Assembly: GCA_026745465.1 (NCBI GenBank)
Contig: JACYXH010000310.1
Span: forward strand, 5,806,001-5,870,000
Source: Lota lota
Taxonomy: Eukaryota > Chordata > Actinopteri > Gadiformes > Lotidae
Length of the DNA stretch: 64,000 nucleotides
Reading direction: 5' to 3'
The translations under genes and the position numbers were made by a program. Below, in pieces: positions 1-24,435 of the stretch. Each line of letters begins with the position of its first letter. Positions within the stretch are counted from its first letter, which is position 1. The notes beneath the pieces are model-generated. The model saw nothing but the letters and a program-made list of their open reading frames with translations, was not told where the DNA came from and did no database searches.

Positions 1-2190
1 TAATGTATTTTTTCCATTTTCAATAAACAGAGTGCGCTTTACTCTAATAAAATTGTATTCATTTTGTATTCATTTAAATAAATAATTACGTTAAAAAAAG
101 ATATGGGTTCCTTTTTTCGGGAGAGAGGAAGATACGGCAGGCACAAATGCAGTGCTGTTTTGTTCTGTATAAAACAATGGAGCATTTTTATAAGAGGGAC
201 AAATGGACCACATACAAATAACATGGCTGCGCACATATCTGCCCCACATACTTTGTCTCTGTGTCCAACGCTGTCATTTATTTTCATTGGTTTTCCTCCT
301 TAATTGACGTTTCGCTGGAAGAGCATCTTTGTGTTTTGACCTTGGGGAGTGAGTCATATGACTGCGTTTGTGCACTTAGCTTGAAAGACACACACACACA
401 CGTGCGTACACACACACACACACACAATCACTGTTATTTTATTTTAGAAATCCCCCACTATCGGGCATTTTGCTTTGCATAAACGCAATCTTTTGAGTGC
501 CGAGGAAAAATGAGGCATTCTTCTCCACCACGGGAGTTACTACTTCACAATCGCTTTATTTGTGAAGTAGTGCGAGTGTAGCGGAATTAGTAATTTGTTG
601 TGAATTTGACAGGAGAAAATATATTGGGAGCGGGGGGTTGGGGGGGGGGGGGTGCACAGCGGCATAACTACTACACAGATGCATGTGGGGAAAACAGACG
701 TTGTGCCGCGAGGACCGTTGGTGACAGCGGCTTAATCCCTGATTTTAATGACATCACAAATGTTGTTTTTCAGTGTCTAATGGCTTTTGTTGGCCCGGGA
801 ACACTGTACAAAAAATGGACCCAGGGATCGGTCTCGCACTAAAAAATCAATGGATTCTTATGAATTAAGTTAAAAGGTTGTTTCTTTACATCACTCAGAG
901 TAGTCTGAGTGATTCTTGGCGGGGGCAACAAACTGCTGTTTGTCATAGTGGCCCCTACTGGCTATCCCTCAGCACTACACCCAGTGATCGCCCCTCACCC
1001 CCACACTCTCCCCTCAACCCGCTGAAGTCAAAGCAGCCTGATGGGCAACATGTCCATCCCCCTGGCGACAGTGAGGCTCTCTACCTTCTCAATATTTCCA
1101 TCTGCGCTTATGTCTCTAGCCCCTAGTCACGGCTCTCTCTGTCTCTCTCCATCATTCATACCCCCAGAGCCTGGCTGTTGAATAAGAAAATATTGGAGAA
1201 AGCAAACGTCAAATACCCACATGTTTACTCTTTTGGTTACTTCCTGTTGCCTCCTCGCGTTCCAACTTCCATCTTACAAGACATTGTCTACGGTGAAAAC
1301 ACGCTCACACTCAGTGCATGACGAGGATAATACTGCTTGACATTCAGTGTCAATGCATTATTGGTTTCTTTATTTAGATGGTTTGACATGTACAAGCCAA
1401 AACAAGTCTTCTTTGTGCAATTGTTTTTTTGACCTTATCTAAACATCGTCAAGGTGAATTGTGTAAATGCTTAGCTGATCTTATTGATTGTGATTTTCTT
1501 AATCTTTGTTTTGTGAATTGATAAAAACAATTATGAAAGTTATTATTTGGACTCTCTAAAAATGTAGCGGGGCAGAGCTATGTGTCTGTGGGTGTCCTTG
1601 GTCAGAGGAAAACCAAATAATTTAGAGTATGTCTCTTAAAACCCCTGTAAGCCTCAGACAGTTTCAGAAAACACCTTTTACTGTTTCTCCTCCTCCTTCT
1701 CTCTCTAGCCCCCATTCTCTCTCTCTCCATCTTCCTTCCCCCTCGGTATGAATCTGCTGTATCTCATTCCCGAGCGCTAATTCCAATTTAATTGCCAGTA
1801 GCCCGAAGCCTCCTCAATGGGAGTAACAAATGGTTTGATTCTGTAGACTTCATCAGGCTGCATTTTAAATGCGACACAGTAACCCGGCGTGAATGCCAAT
1901 GAGGCCGCGGCGAGCAGCTCCCCTGTTTACTAATTATCCCTTTTCTTACTCCCAGCCACCCCTGCGCAAGTTGTCTGATTAAATCGGATTTGTGGGATTG
2001 TGGGATGAGGTTGTGGAGGAAGGGAGGGATGGGGGTGGGGGCTCTTTTGTAATCACAACCCCCCCCCCCCTCCCCTTTGAGTTTGACCGGTGGTGCCACT
2101 GTAAAAAAGTTGACGTTGTTAATAAGGGCGCTCGCTCGGCATGCCCCCCCCTCTCTCTCTCTCTCCCTCTCGCTCAAGCTCTCTCGCTCA

Positions 2191-2193
<3 letters not shown>

Positions 2194-2267
<74 letters not shown>
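2194..2267. repeat. (TC)n microsatellite
   Basis: Uninterrupted TC dinucleotides, preceded by a degenerate CT-rich stretch. Confidence 0.97.
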
Positions 2268-2271
<4 letters not shown>

Positions 2272-5200
2272 TGGTTTTGTTGTGAGGATGCGCGAGACAT
2301 TTCTAATCTGTTGCTCGGAGCCAGTTAACGAGCAGTCATGACATAGATGAGGGGAGGGTGGGATGGGAGGGGGGGTGCAGTGATGTACTCATAACACATA
2401 ATCACATGCATGCAAATGATGACACGTTTAGGTCCACGCCGCTGTGTGTTTGTAATGTACACGGTTTGGCTTACAAGGTCACATTGGAATGTCCCTTTGT
2501 GCTTTATGTCTTATAATATAGACATATTTAGATCCACTTATGTGGAAAACACACGACGATCTTGGGCCTTTGTGATTCCATAGTTCTATTACATGCGTCT
2601 CTGAACGGACAGACATACGGCTGATCATCGGTATTTGTAAATCATGTAAAACCCTCGCGGCCACCGCCTTGAAGCCTTTTTTGGGGGGGGGGGGGGGGGG
2701 GGGTTATTGCGACATGATGACGATGATGATAACACTCGCGGTCGGTTGGAATGGGGGGAGGGGTGTGGGGGTGGCTATAAAGACTTCTCCCTGTCAACTA
2801 AATGGGCAGTTGCGCGGCCATATGGCTGCGCTGACATTATCTCTGGGTAATTAATATGGCATCTCGCCTGGCATCTGGTGGCATTAATCTCGTCGGGCGC
2901 GCCGTCTCCGTGACAGCGTCAGCCCTTGCCGTGCCCACCCCCCCCCCCACACCCCCCCCCGGACGTGAGTTATCACCGGCCTTGGCATTGGTAGCGCATG
3001 CATGCTCGCCTAGCGAGCGAGGTGTGCGGTTAGCTTGTTTGCTTGTTTTTTTGGTGCTGTGGTTTAAATGGAGATTGCCGTCTACAGTGGCTGTCGCCCT
3101 TTTGTTGACTGATGCTTGGTGGCTGGTTAGTCTCCTACCGCATATAAGGTGGTTTTGCTGTCTTAAAATATATAGCAGCAGGACTGATGTTTATCTACGG
3201 TTACGTCCATATTCAAGCAAAAATATATTAATATTTATAAATAATGACATGAAAAAATTATTGAAGCGGCTTTTTAACAATGGTGTTGGGTGAACTCCAA
3301 TACTACCATATGATACCATATGATATCATATACTACCGTATGATAAATGCACCGTGGACTTTTGATTTGAAGTCTGTTTTCCAGCAGTCTTGCTGGGCAC
3401 AGTATCTTATGTTCCTCAGCCCCTTGTACAATGGTACCCCCCCCCACTAGTCATCTCTCACTTGTAATTATAGAGATAAAAGGCACCACTGAAAGTAAAC
3501 ATTTCCTTTGGTTTGTGCTCCTAAACTATTGCGAGAGTTTTTGTGTAAAGATTTTATTTTCTTCTTCTTCTTTCTTTGCTTCTCTCTTTCTTTCTTTCGT
3601 GAATTGAGTAATTCATGAATGAATTGGCAATAAGTGAAACTGTAGCTGTATTATCAGCCTAGCAGCTGTTTCTAGCACTCTCAAACAGTCTCCACTTACA
3701 TCCACGCTCACCTCATATGTACTATGCTAATTTCCAGTGTCTCGGCGTATGGACACATGCACGCACGCATGTGTCAAAGCCAACAGGCACAGCCGATGCG
3801 TACTACGCCAGGCTATAATTTTCCGCCTTCCATGTGCATTTGCATGAGACACACCCCCCCCCCCCCCCCCCCCCCCCCATACCTTCCCCCCCTCCACTGT
3901 ATATGTCTGGGTGTCTAGGTGTCTGTTGATATTCAAATTGGGTGGGAAAGAAAAAAAACTAAACTAAATTTCTTTGTGATTGTCCTTTGGCTTAATGTCC
4001 ATACAGAGGAGGTGTGCGGGGCTGCAGAGTATGGGAGGGAACCGGCTAGAAACATGAGCAGAGGAAGGCAGACCTTTTAATGATGGCCAAATCACACTCG
4101 ATCTAACCCAATACTGTCAATGTAAAATAGAAGGTTAGCTCGGATTGGATAGCATTAGCACACACTTCGGTCCTCAACGTACACATTGAGTGCCACGGTG
4201 CAGTTGTACCCATGGTGTCTGACATTCTGGGTTCAGAAACACGCTTTTCTTAGGTGTCTTTTGTCCGTCAGCCGTTAGTTTCGGTAATGTAGCTCTACCC
4301 CAGAGGTACAATTAATGAGGCCAATTAGTTGGTCTCAGTGAGCGGTTGGAGCGAAAACATGGCAGGACTTTCCACCCTCCGAATCGGGATCGTCCATCTC
4401 GACCGAAACAGACTGTCCTCTACGGAGTCCTCTTCTCTTGACATTGTTCACCCTCTCTGAGGAAGAAAAATGAACAGAACAGAAATGTGACTTGACAGAC
4501 CGGGGTTTGCCCTGGTCTGAACTTTGAGAGAATAAGAACTTTGAGAGAATAAGAATAAAAGGCCCCCCAAACAAAACCACTTTTCCCTCCATCTCACGTA
4601 CAAGTGACGGTCATCACTTATTCCCACACCCGGCTAATGCACCGGGGCTTCATCCCGCGTTAGGTCGCGTCACTCTGAAAAGGTCGCTGAGCGGCACTTT
4701 GTGGACGCTGCCTCCGCAGGGGGCCGCTGGGGCGAAAATGGATCACGTTGCAGCAGTGGGGGGGGGGGAAGCTGTCTATAAATGTCTATTGTTATTTACA
4801 CTTAGTTCCCACCCCACGGATTTCAGGAAAAGGTCCCCTAATGTGTGCAAACAAGAGAGGGGGAAATGTTACGGCGCACCCCCTTCCACTCATCCTGCGA
4901 TTTCACACCACAGCCGCGGCGCGGTCATCGCTTTTGGCAGATCGTAGGCCAGCATTGTCCCCGTTCATCAGGGACCCCCTGCCAGGCAACCATTGTGGCC
5001 TACCGACCGCCACAGAGGGATATGCTAAGGGGGATACCCTGGTCCCACACATACCACCACCACCTCCACCCTTCCCGTCCACCACCCTCACCCCTGGGTG
5101 CATACACTCTCACCTCTCGCACCCCCCACTGATCACATGTGTTTTCCACTCGTCAACTCGTCAATAGGCACACATTTGTAGACATTTTCAATGCATTATT

Positions 5201-5779
5201 CAATGCAATTGTTCTGGGGTGGGGGGGGGGGGGGGGGGGTTGTGCTCCTATTGGACCACAACATTTTTATTGTAAAAGGTTTTTTTCTTTGGGCAAAATG
5301 CCAATACCTAACCTTTAAACAAAACGTATGCAAATCTCGTTCCAGCTTTACATTGTAGATCTATCTCCTTTTATTGAGATAAGTATTTTCAACATAACAC
5401 TAATATAAGTATAGTTAAGTAGAAGTATTCTTTGCCAATTACTACGAAGACGTAAAGAAATGCAAAATCAAGTTTCAGCTTTAGATGTATAGCGGTGAAT
5501 TGAGATGAGTATGTGCTGCATCATCGCCATATTGCTTCCTAGCTCATTCCGAGTGGCGGGTCAAGAGGGAGCCTGGCTTATTGGACTGGCATCGACAGCA
5601 ACACGCAGTAGCCAGGCTGGGCGAGGGGGAAAAACACTTTGGTAATGGCCTAAAATTGAACACCACACGCAAAAGTCCCACTCCTTTATGTCTCATTAAC
5701 TCTAGCAGGTGCTCGGCTTTTTGCGTGCGCTGGCGCAGTGTTGCGTACCGCTCGGTCACGCCGCGTTTAGCTGTCTCAC

Positions 5780-5940
<161 letters not shown>

Positions 5941-7250
5941 ATGCGCAGGCCTCTGTCCTTTCTCTGATGTTCACATTTGTCAACATGCAATCGCGTACCA
6001 ACCCATCTTAACAAAACAAGAAATTCAGCGACTGGCTGTCCTTGCAGCACTCGCACCGTTTTAAGAGAACACTAGCTGAATTAGAGCTTTACTTATGTGA
6101 TAATCTGTGTGTGTTCGATGGCCGAGGAAGAAGCTGTTTCCTTCAGAGACAAGGCAAGTCCACTAGCTTACCTTTCAGTTGTCATTCACATTTCTATTCA
6201 CGCAATGGGGTTAGGGTTAGGGATTCTAAGTAGTTCATAGCAAAACACCTCTTCTCTCTACGAGTTAAGGAGAAAGATGAAAGTATATGGCCATTACCCC
6301 ATTTTAATGTTGAACCTTCACCCAGCCCTCGCCCCTCTCTGTATACCATGCTGTGTTTATATATTACATGGACCGACAGACTTATGAGGCTATTCTCTGA
6401 TATTGGCAGGACTAAAATACTGCACAGGAGTAAAAATACTTCACATAAAATGGAGGGCTCCCTAACTCTAGCCACATAAAATTAATAGGAATGAAGAGTC
6501 AGATGTGGAGATGTGTGTGAGGAGCATGTTTCACTACATCACTAGGCTGATCAGTGAAGGTCAAATTAACGAGTTTGACATGAGTTTGTCAATAATCTCA
6601 CCATGCAAAATCTAAACTCATGTCATTAGGGGGTTAAAGCAGGTTTCTATTGCTGAATCATAAGTACTGACTTTGGACTTTACTTCCGCACTTTTGCTCA
6701 ATCTCATGTTGCGACCCGTGCAGTGCAGCACTTTGGAATGTAAGACCTTACTCTTTTTTTGGAATGGGGACTGTTTATGTAGTTCTACATCCTCTTTCTC
6801 TTTCTCTTTCTCTTTCTCTCTCTCTCTCCAGTCCTGCAGGCATTGTCACCTTGCATCAGGCAAACATTCCTCTCCATTACTGGGCCATCCATACCCCACT
6901 TAAATAACAGCAGCCTTGCCACCACTCTGGGCCTATTAAGGATGCACACAAACATAAGCACACACACACACACACACACTTGGCTCGGCAGTGGCACAGG
7001 CCTCAGAGGATTATGGGACAGTACTTTATTTTATTTCTTTAAAAAAATGTGATTGAGCTCTCCCTCTCCCTCTCTATCTCTATCTCTCCCGCTCTCTCTC
7101 CCGATCCATCCCTTCCCTCCACTCCCAGTGGTTCTAGCACTCCCGCAGTTGCCCTTTGGCCGACTTTATTTTACACTGTAATGGACCTTCCTGGGGTCAA
7201 CTACGCTTTTTTTTATAATATCCTCAATCTTTCACACACCCTGACACGCA

Positions 7251-7307
<57 letters not shown>

Positions 7308-10300
7308 ACCTTGACCTGCCCTTAGGGATTGAAGATTTGTGTTGGTTAATTCCATCCCTCCATTAATCCATCCTCAACTGACGGTAATATCACACTCGGT
7401 TACGATTTACGCAATGGTTGATGCGTACGCAATGTACGCAATAGTTGATGCATTGATTTGAACACGATTCAAGCCATCCCATAGAGAATGTTATTTTTCT
7501 GAAGCTATTCTGAACTGAAAATGTCTAACAAATGCCTCGACGCATTTACACCTCACTGCCGTCCATACAATATGCTTTGTGTGTCTGCCGTCCATACAAT
7601 CTGCTTTATGAGTCTTGTTCTCTCTCTCTCTCTTTCTCTCTCATGTGTGTGTGGGTGTGTGTATGTGAACAAAAAAAGTTATTTACCAGGGATGAGTTTA
7701 ATTATCTTTTCCCTCGCTCACCTTGGGAAGTCAAAGCGCGTTACAGAAGGGTGAAGGCCGGAGAAGCGTAGTCAATGCTGTGTGTCAATTATGTGACTCC
7801 ATTGTGACCACTGCCATGTGGGTGGATGCCGACAGCCATCTGTGAACAAAAGAGCAGACAGGGAATTGTGCGCAGAGAAAGGTTGGCTCCAAGCGGACGT
7901 GGATTGTCCCTGACAGAGCTACTTACGGTGATGCTGGGAGATTTACTGTAACTGTATTACCTGTATGCAGAATTTGTATATTGTGTGGTTGTGTGTGTGT
8001 GTGGGGGGGGGGGTGAGAAACAAAGGGGTTTTAATGTCTCATTAGAAGTCTCCCAAGACCTTGACGTCAGAGGTTAGCTAACCTTTTGCATTCCATTGAC
8101 ATACCTCTGTCTGTCTTTCTCTTTCTCTTTGTCTTTCTCTTTGTCTTTCTCTTCTTCTTCTTCCAGTCTAAGAAAATGTCTCTGGTCATTGTTGTTTGGA
8201 TTTGTTTTTCTTCCTTCGTTTCTTCACTGAGTCGACCCTCTTCCAGACAGCATTTGGCTCCGTCCCGTTGTCCTGCCAAGTCCAGTGTCTCTGGTCGAGA
8301 GAGCCCAGAGATTCTTTGAGTAAAAGCAAGAGTAAGAGTGATGGACAGATGGGAAAAAAAGGGTGTAGGAGATGTAGAAGGGATTATTGGGGGAGGGTGG
8401 TGGGAGGGGGGCACGCTTGTCAGTCAGAGCCATTTAAGTACTTCAATGCTGGCATCTCGAATGACAATCGACTCTGATCGATGATAAAGGCTGAGGGGCG
8501 GAGGCGGGGGGAGAGGTGGTATTAAGCGGCAAGGCGGAGGGATGAAAAACTAACCCGTTTAAGATTAATGTCCAAAGTCAGATTCAGTTAATATCCAAAG
8601 ATGGCTCCGATTTCTTTCACTTCATACTTGTTTCGACCAATCCTGGTGCTGGAGGCAGCGCACTGTAAGCGCGTAATCGACAAACTGGTGATGATAAACA
8701 CAGACATTGTGGTTATTGCAAATGACTACATACCTCGGTAATCACGAAAAAACTGGTGATGATCAAATTAGCATATTCAAAGTTGTCAGGAACTCATCAG
8801 GAAAATGTAATCACACTTGATGACCTTTCTGTGTTGTCAACCCTGGCGTTGTTTACAAAAAGATTCATATTTTGTTTATTATGCCTAAAAAGTACATCTC
8901 TAGACTAGCATTTTTTTAGCTAGCAGTTTAATGACACAATATGGATGCATGTGTAGTCACTGTTACCTGCAGTTTGTGTTATGAAACCAGGCATACCGCC
9001 ACCCCTTTCAATGGTTGGTTTCCGGCCCCATCTCCGTGCCGTCTCCCCCCAGCAGTTCTGCTTTAACATAGAAGGACTGCTGGATCCCAGATTAGTACAA
9101 GTCTAAGAGAGGAGGGCGAGCGAAAGGAGATGTGAAGCCAAAGGGAGGGGAGGCTCTGTCTGTACTTGTTAGAGAAGGAGCACTGTTGGCCACATTTACT
9201 GTCCCAACTGCCCGGACAAGGCTTATTGTATTTCTCTTTCTCTCTCTTTCTCTTCATCCCTCTCTCCTCCATTTGATCCCTCTTTCCCTCTGCCGATGCA
9301 TTTAGTGTCTTAATTTCACACTTTCGTTTTTTCTTTCATCCCCACACTCACCAGTCCTTTCTCTTTTGCTCTTTCTTTCTCTCTCTCCCACTCTGTCCTT
9401 ACCCTTATCCCTCTCTTTCTCGCTTCCTTTCTTAGTTTCTCTCGCTCTCTCTCTCTCTCTCTCCCTCTTTCTCTCCCCCTCCTCCCTTATTTCGGGGGTG
9501 TTTTGCAGCAGAGACGATGATTGATCTGATGCAGAGGCTGTTGGCCTGCCCCCCCCTCCATCCCTCCCCACCTCCCTCTCTCCCTCCCTCCCTCCCTCCC
9601 TCCCTCCCTCCCTCCCTCCCTCCCTCCCTCCTGCTATTGGTTATGAACATTAGGGCAGGCTTGCAGCTCTTCATAGATTTTTTAATTAGTGTCAGCTTTG
9701 CCCCAAAGATGTGTTATTGACTGATGAAATAGAAACGCTCTGCTCCCTCCCAGGAGTTTTCCTGCAGGGTGGTAATTGAAAAAGTGCAAAGGGGAGTGTT
9801 TTTTGCAGGGCTGCGCGAGAGTGATTTGTGTGTGTGTGTATGTATACGTGGACCTGTGTGTGTGTGTGTGTGTGAGTGTGTATGCACAGTGCTCACTAGA
9901 CCTTGAGGTTCAATGCAACCTCGCAGAACAAGAGATCTCTATCGCTCTTCATGCTCGATGAAAGATGAGCATTGTGTGCATTTAGTAATCCCGCAAATAC
10001 AGTATGCCTCATGTTTTGTACGCCTCACATAAGCCTGCGAGCTGAGACACCACTTGCAGAAAATACCCCCCATTGTCAGACATGCTCACCTATGTAGGTG
10101 TGTGTGTGTGTGTCAGTCATGTCATATGGGTTGTTAATCTATATGTGTTATTGGCGTGTGTGTGTGAGAGCTGTGCGTGTCTGTCGTGTCATGTCTCATG
10201 GTCGTTTGTGTGTGTCTCAGTTTTGTAGTATGTTTGTGTGTGTGTGTGTATGTGTCTCAGTTATCTTATGTGTGTGTGTGTGTGTGTCTCAGTTGGGTAA

Positions 10301-10933
10301 TGTGTGTGTGGTGCTTCTCAGTCGTGTGTGTGTCTTAATGTATTTGTGAACAAAGCTACCGTGAGACTCTGGGCCTTAGGTCCACTCTGATTCCAATCAT
10401 AGAGCCTGCCAGCTTTGTGGCGGTTTATATACACACACAACCATGCACACACACCAACCTCAGTATAAAGTGTGTTTTCACAAACTGTCAACTGCTTGCT
10501 GTGTTGGAGATGAGATATATGTGTCTGAGGAGTGTTTACGAGACGGTGGCTGCGTGTTGAGTACAGCTTTCCAGCCATAAGCCATGGCTGTTTTTGTTTT
10601 GGTAATTTAGGCACGGAATGTCCATGCAACACATTGAGGTCAAAAAACGGTGAATCATTTTTTGGGGGATGGGGTCTGTTGTATTGTCTTGTCCCATGCA
10701 CTGCACCGTGACTAAACAGAGCCACTGTGAAAAATCAACAAACGATGCATTTAATGCATTCTGACATGTCGTTCACTGACTCATATCAATAGCAATTCAA
10801 GACGAGCTACACACATTCCCGAACACCTTTTGAAATTGTTCAGGGTTTATTATTTGACCTATCCTGACACCGGCAGGCGAACCACCACTGCCATCGCCGG
10901 CGGTCTGCTCATCCGCCAGCCTGATTCTGACCC

Positions 10934-10967
<34 letters not shown>

Positions 10968-10977
10968 ATTTCCTCAG

Positions 10978-20771
<9,794 letters not shown>

Positions 20772-21453
20772 CGGAGCCGCTGGGGCGTGGGCCAGAGAGA
20801 GGGAGAGAGAGAGAGAGAGAGAGATGGAGGAGAGAGATGGAGGATGGAGGGGTGGTGGTGACGGCTCAGAAAGGGGGTGGGAGTTCGGCCAGAGGGTGAG
20901 TTGGTGGGTGGGTGGGTGGGGGGTGAGTGATGGGATGATGGTGGGGGGGGGGGGGGGGGTTATGGATAGTGGGGTGGCAAGGGAGCGAGGCTGGTTAAAA
21001 GTCCTGGAATGACAACAAAATAATGAGACTTGAAATACGCTGGGATAAATCGCGTCGGTTATTTTTGTTGGGGGGGGGGGTGGTTAAGTTTTTTGTTATT
21101 CCTGTTCCATATTCATGCAAGAAATGACGTGGGTATGAGGATAGTGGTCCGCAGGGCACTGTGCTACGAACAGTACTACAACAAGGGTACTCGGTCACCC
21201 AGTGAGGGAGAGGACGTGCAAGGGAGAAGCGAAAGCAGGGAGAGAGAGAGGGATATTCTCAGTCACTTTTCGGATTCACCGGGTCGATCACAGCCGTGGC
21301 CGTGTTGTTATTTTGTTTTTGTGGGTCACGTTGTACAGCACAGCGGCGTATGATAGCGGGCAGAAATAAACTTTTTGCTAGTTGTATTGTTTCAGGCAGT
21401 GATGTCCCTCCACCACTGCACTTTCTCTTTGTCGGATTTACGGTTGAAGAGGA

Positions 21454-21487
<34 letters not shown>

Positions 21488-23916
21488 TGTGGGTCATTGC
21501 TGGTCTTCCTGGTCTTCCTTCTCCATCTTGTGTTGCATAAGGGCTGGGAGGAGGGGGTCAATTTACTACCGGGGCCCGCCTGGACAGCAATGGCAGCCCG
21601 ACGCATCGTGTTTAATGATGCAATTGTTATTTGTATTTGTTATTTTTTGGTAGGTCGCTGCAATCCTACGTTATCACGGCTTGACTGCACATCTAGAACC
21701 CCTCACGACAACAGTTTATGTTCGAAGCTTCAGTCTCATAGTATATCTTCACAGAGGCAGGCTGCCACTGGGAGACAAAAATAACATTACAAAAAACGCA
21801 CCTACAATAACACAATAAAATGCACAGCTCCATCTGTCCTTTATATAAAAACAAAAAAACATAGTTGTCTACAAACTTCATTCTTAATATTATCTCTCTT
21901 TTTTGTAGTTGTCTGTTTTCCAAAACTATCGGTGTAGTAATGTACATGTAACAAGACGACTATCAACTAATCACACTAACGATGGACCGGCACGAAAAGG
22001 ACAGAGTTTTTCAAGAGAACTCACCCGATTGGTCCATTTGTCACAACAATAGAAATGGAACATGCAACCAAAATGGCTGCTTACAGAAAAGAGGAGGGAG
22101 GGCAGGTTGAGGAACTGCTAGAACTGTGAGAAACAGTGGTGAATGTTTTGAGAAGACATGCTTGAAATGTACGTGACGCGCCCCCCCATTGTTTGTTAAA
22201 TGTGCGCAGCCGTTGAGACGGGTCACGGACAATTTTGTTTTTGTTCACTGTACACCATGAATGTGAAAGACCAGCCCAGAGAAGGTTGGGGGGGGGGGGG
22301 GGGGTGGTATGATTAACTAAACATAAGACCTGGTTTATAAGGCCATGCCTCTTCAACCACGGCCAAAGGTATTTCAAGAAACACTGCAAGTTACAGCGCT
22401 AACGTCGAGGGTGAATACATATCGAAATAACTGGGGGAATGTTTGCGGGGGAGCTGGTTCACCGGTGGGGTAAACTGTTGCATGGCCTGTAGGGGAGGGG
22501 CCAAGGATTGACCAGTAAGAAGACAGCATTATTCAACTCTGCATGGACGTGGTTCCATGCCTTGCGCTTTGGCTCCCTTGTTTTCCTATTGTTATCTTGA
22601 GTTAATCTCAACACATTGTACTTGAATTACCTCCTTTTTATGTGACCTCATGTGCTTGTTTTGTTTGTGTTTTTACTTTATCCTTTTTTTTCTCCGTTAT
22701 TTTTCATTTGTTAACGTTTGGTTTTGTTCAGTATGTGTCAGAGAGATGCATTGCACATTACGATAGAGCAATGTGCGTACACGGAAAAAATTTAAGTGCC
22801 ACGTAAAGAGACTTTTTCCGTGCTTTCTTTTTTTATATTTCTTTGTGCATTATATGTTTACCAAATTTGGTATTGTTTTAACTCTGCTTGAGGAATAGGC
22901 CGAGAAGGTTTGGTCATTTGTTATAAAAGCTACCTCTAAGTTGTTTATAGTTTTTTTTCTGTTAATTTTTTTCTTTTGCAAAAAGCACATTTTTGTTCCA
23001 TGTTGTATTCGTTGTGTTGTCGTGTTTCGCATTATCTTGTCGTCATTGTTGTTGTCGACTTCATCTCATGCTTTCAAGCGTTGATTTACGATTGTTCGCA
23101 CACACTTTTATCGCAACAGTTTAGAAAAGGCTAAGAAAGTATTGAGGACAGTTAAAAAAAGAAGAAAAACCTTTCAACGGATGTTTCAAATCCTAACCCC
23201 TCTCATATCCCCTGCCATTGTAGAAGAGCAGATTCCGAACAATTCCGAAGCCTTAAACGTGGAGTAGGAAGAGGAGGTTGGGAGAATATCTTTTTAAGGA
23301 GGGTTTAAAAAGAATTAAACTTGAAAATATGTGAATAGAATTGTAGTTTTGTAATGTGAAAAATCTGAAAAAGACACAAAAAAAGACACAAAAAAGTGAT
23401 AGGGAAACAGCCCGAGGTTCACCGTGGTCTGGGCCAGCGCGGACAGGTCACGTGTTTGCAGCGATGCAGCGAGCGTTGGACAGTTGGAACTACAAGTCGT
23501 AATCAAAACAAAGAACAAGAAAAAATAAAAACACAAGGTTAACAATAAAGATTCTCTTCGTTGACCAGTTCTCTTGAAAAACAGAGTATTCCTGAGAGAG
23601 CCAACAGAGGCAATTTGATAGATATTATAAAATAGTGTGATATTTTTGTATTCAGTGTCGGTTCCCCCCCCCCCCCCCCCCCCCCCCATTTGTTGAGGGT
23701 ATCAGCAGGGCACAAATATTTGTATTTCCTGTTTTTTTTTATTACCTATAATGTTTCTTGTTTTTGGTCTCTCTGGGTGTAAATGGTTTAGCCTTGCTCC
23801 TCCTTGATATTGTCGGACATAACCCTACGTACGTGCGTGGAACATGTTGTACTTGAGTGTCGCTTTTCCTGGATGTCAATCGCATTGTAGATGAAGGACT
23901 AACGTCTTATCCGCCA

Positions 23917-23921
<5 letters not shown>

Positions 23922-23984
<63 letters not shown>
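23922..23984. repeat. (GT)n microsatellite
   Basis: Uninterrupted GT dinucleotides within the presumed zbtb16 3'UTR. Confidence 0.97.
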
Positions 23985-23988
<4 letters not shown>

Positions 23989-24315
23989 GTGTAAAGGAAT
24001 ATCAATTTTTCATTCAAGGAAAAAAAATATATATATAAAGCTCATCAAATGACAGGGCAGGGAAGGTAGGGAGACGGTTAATTGGTTTGTGAGGGAGGAT
24101 TTCGAGGGAGGGGTGGGAGGGGCCATTGCTGCCGGCCAACCAATAAGTACTTGTCATTTGCGACTTTTCAATCAAACTTGATTGTCAGCATTTCTTTTTT
24201 ATTTTATTTCCTTGTTGTATTTGAAAAAAAAGTTAGGGGATGGTTTTTCCTATTGTGTCTTGCCATTTTAAAATCTCAAAACACTGTGATGACTAGGGTC
24301 TATTTTTCTTTCCGC

Positions 24316-24435
<120 letters not shown>

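Noticed and set aside
1788-2300. 170-aa open frame on the - strand with RERERE repeats
   Set aside because: The frame runs through a (TC)n microsatellite; there are no domains and no splice context.
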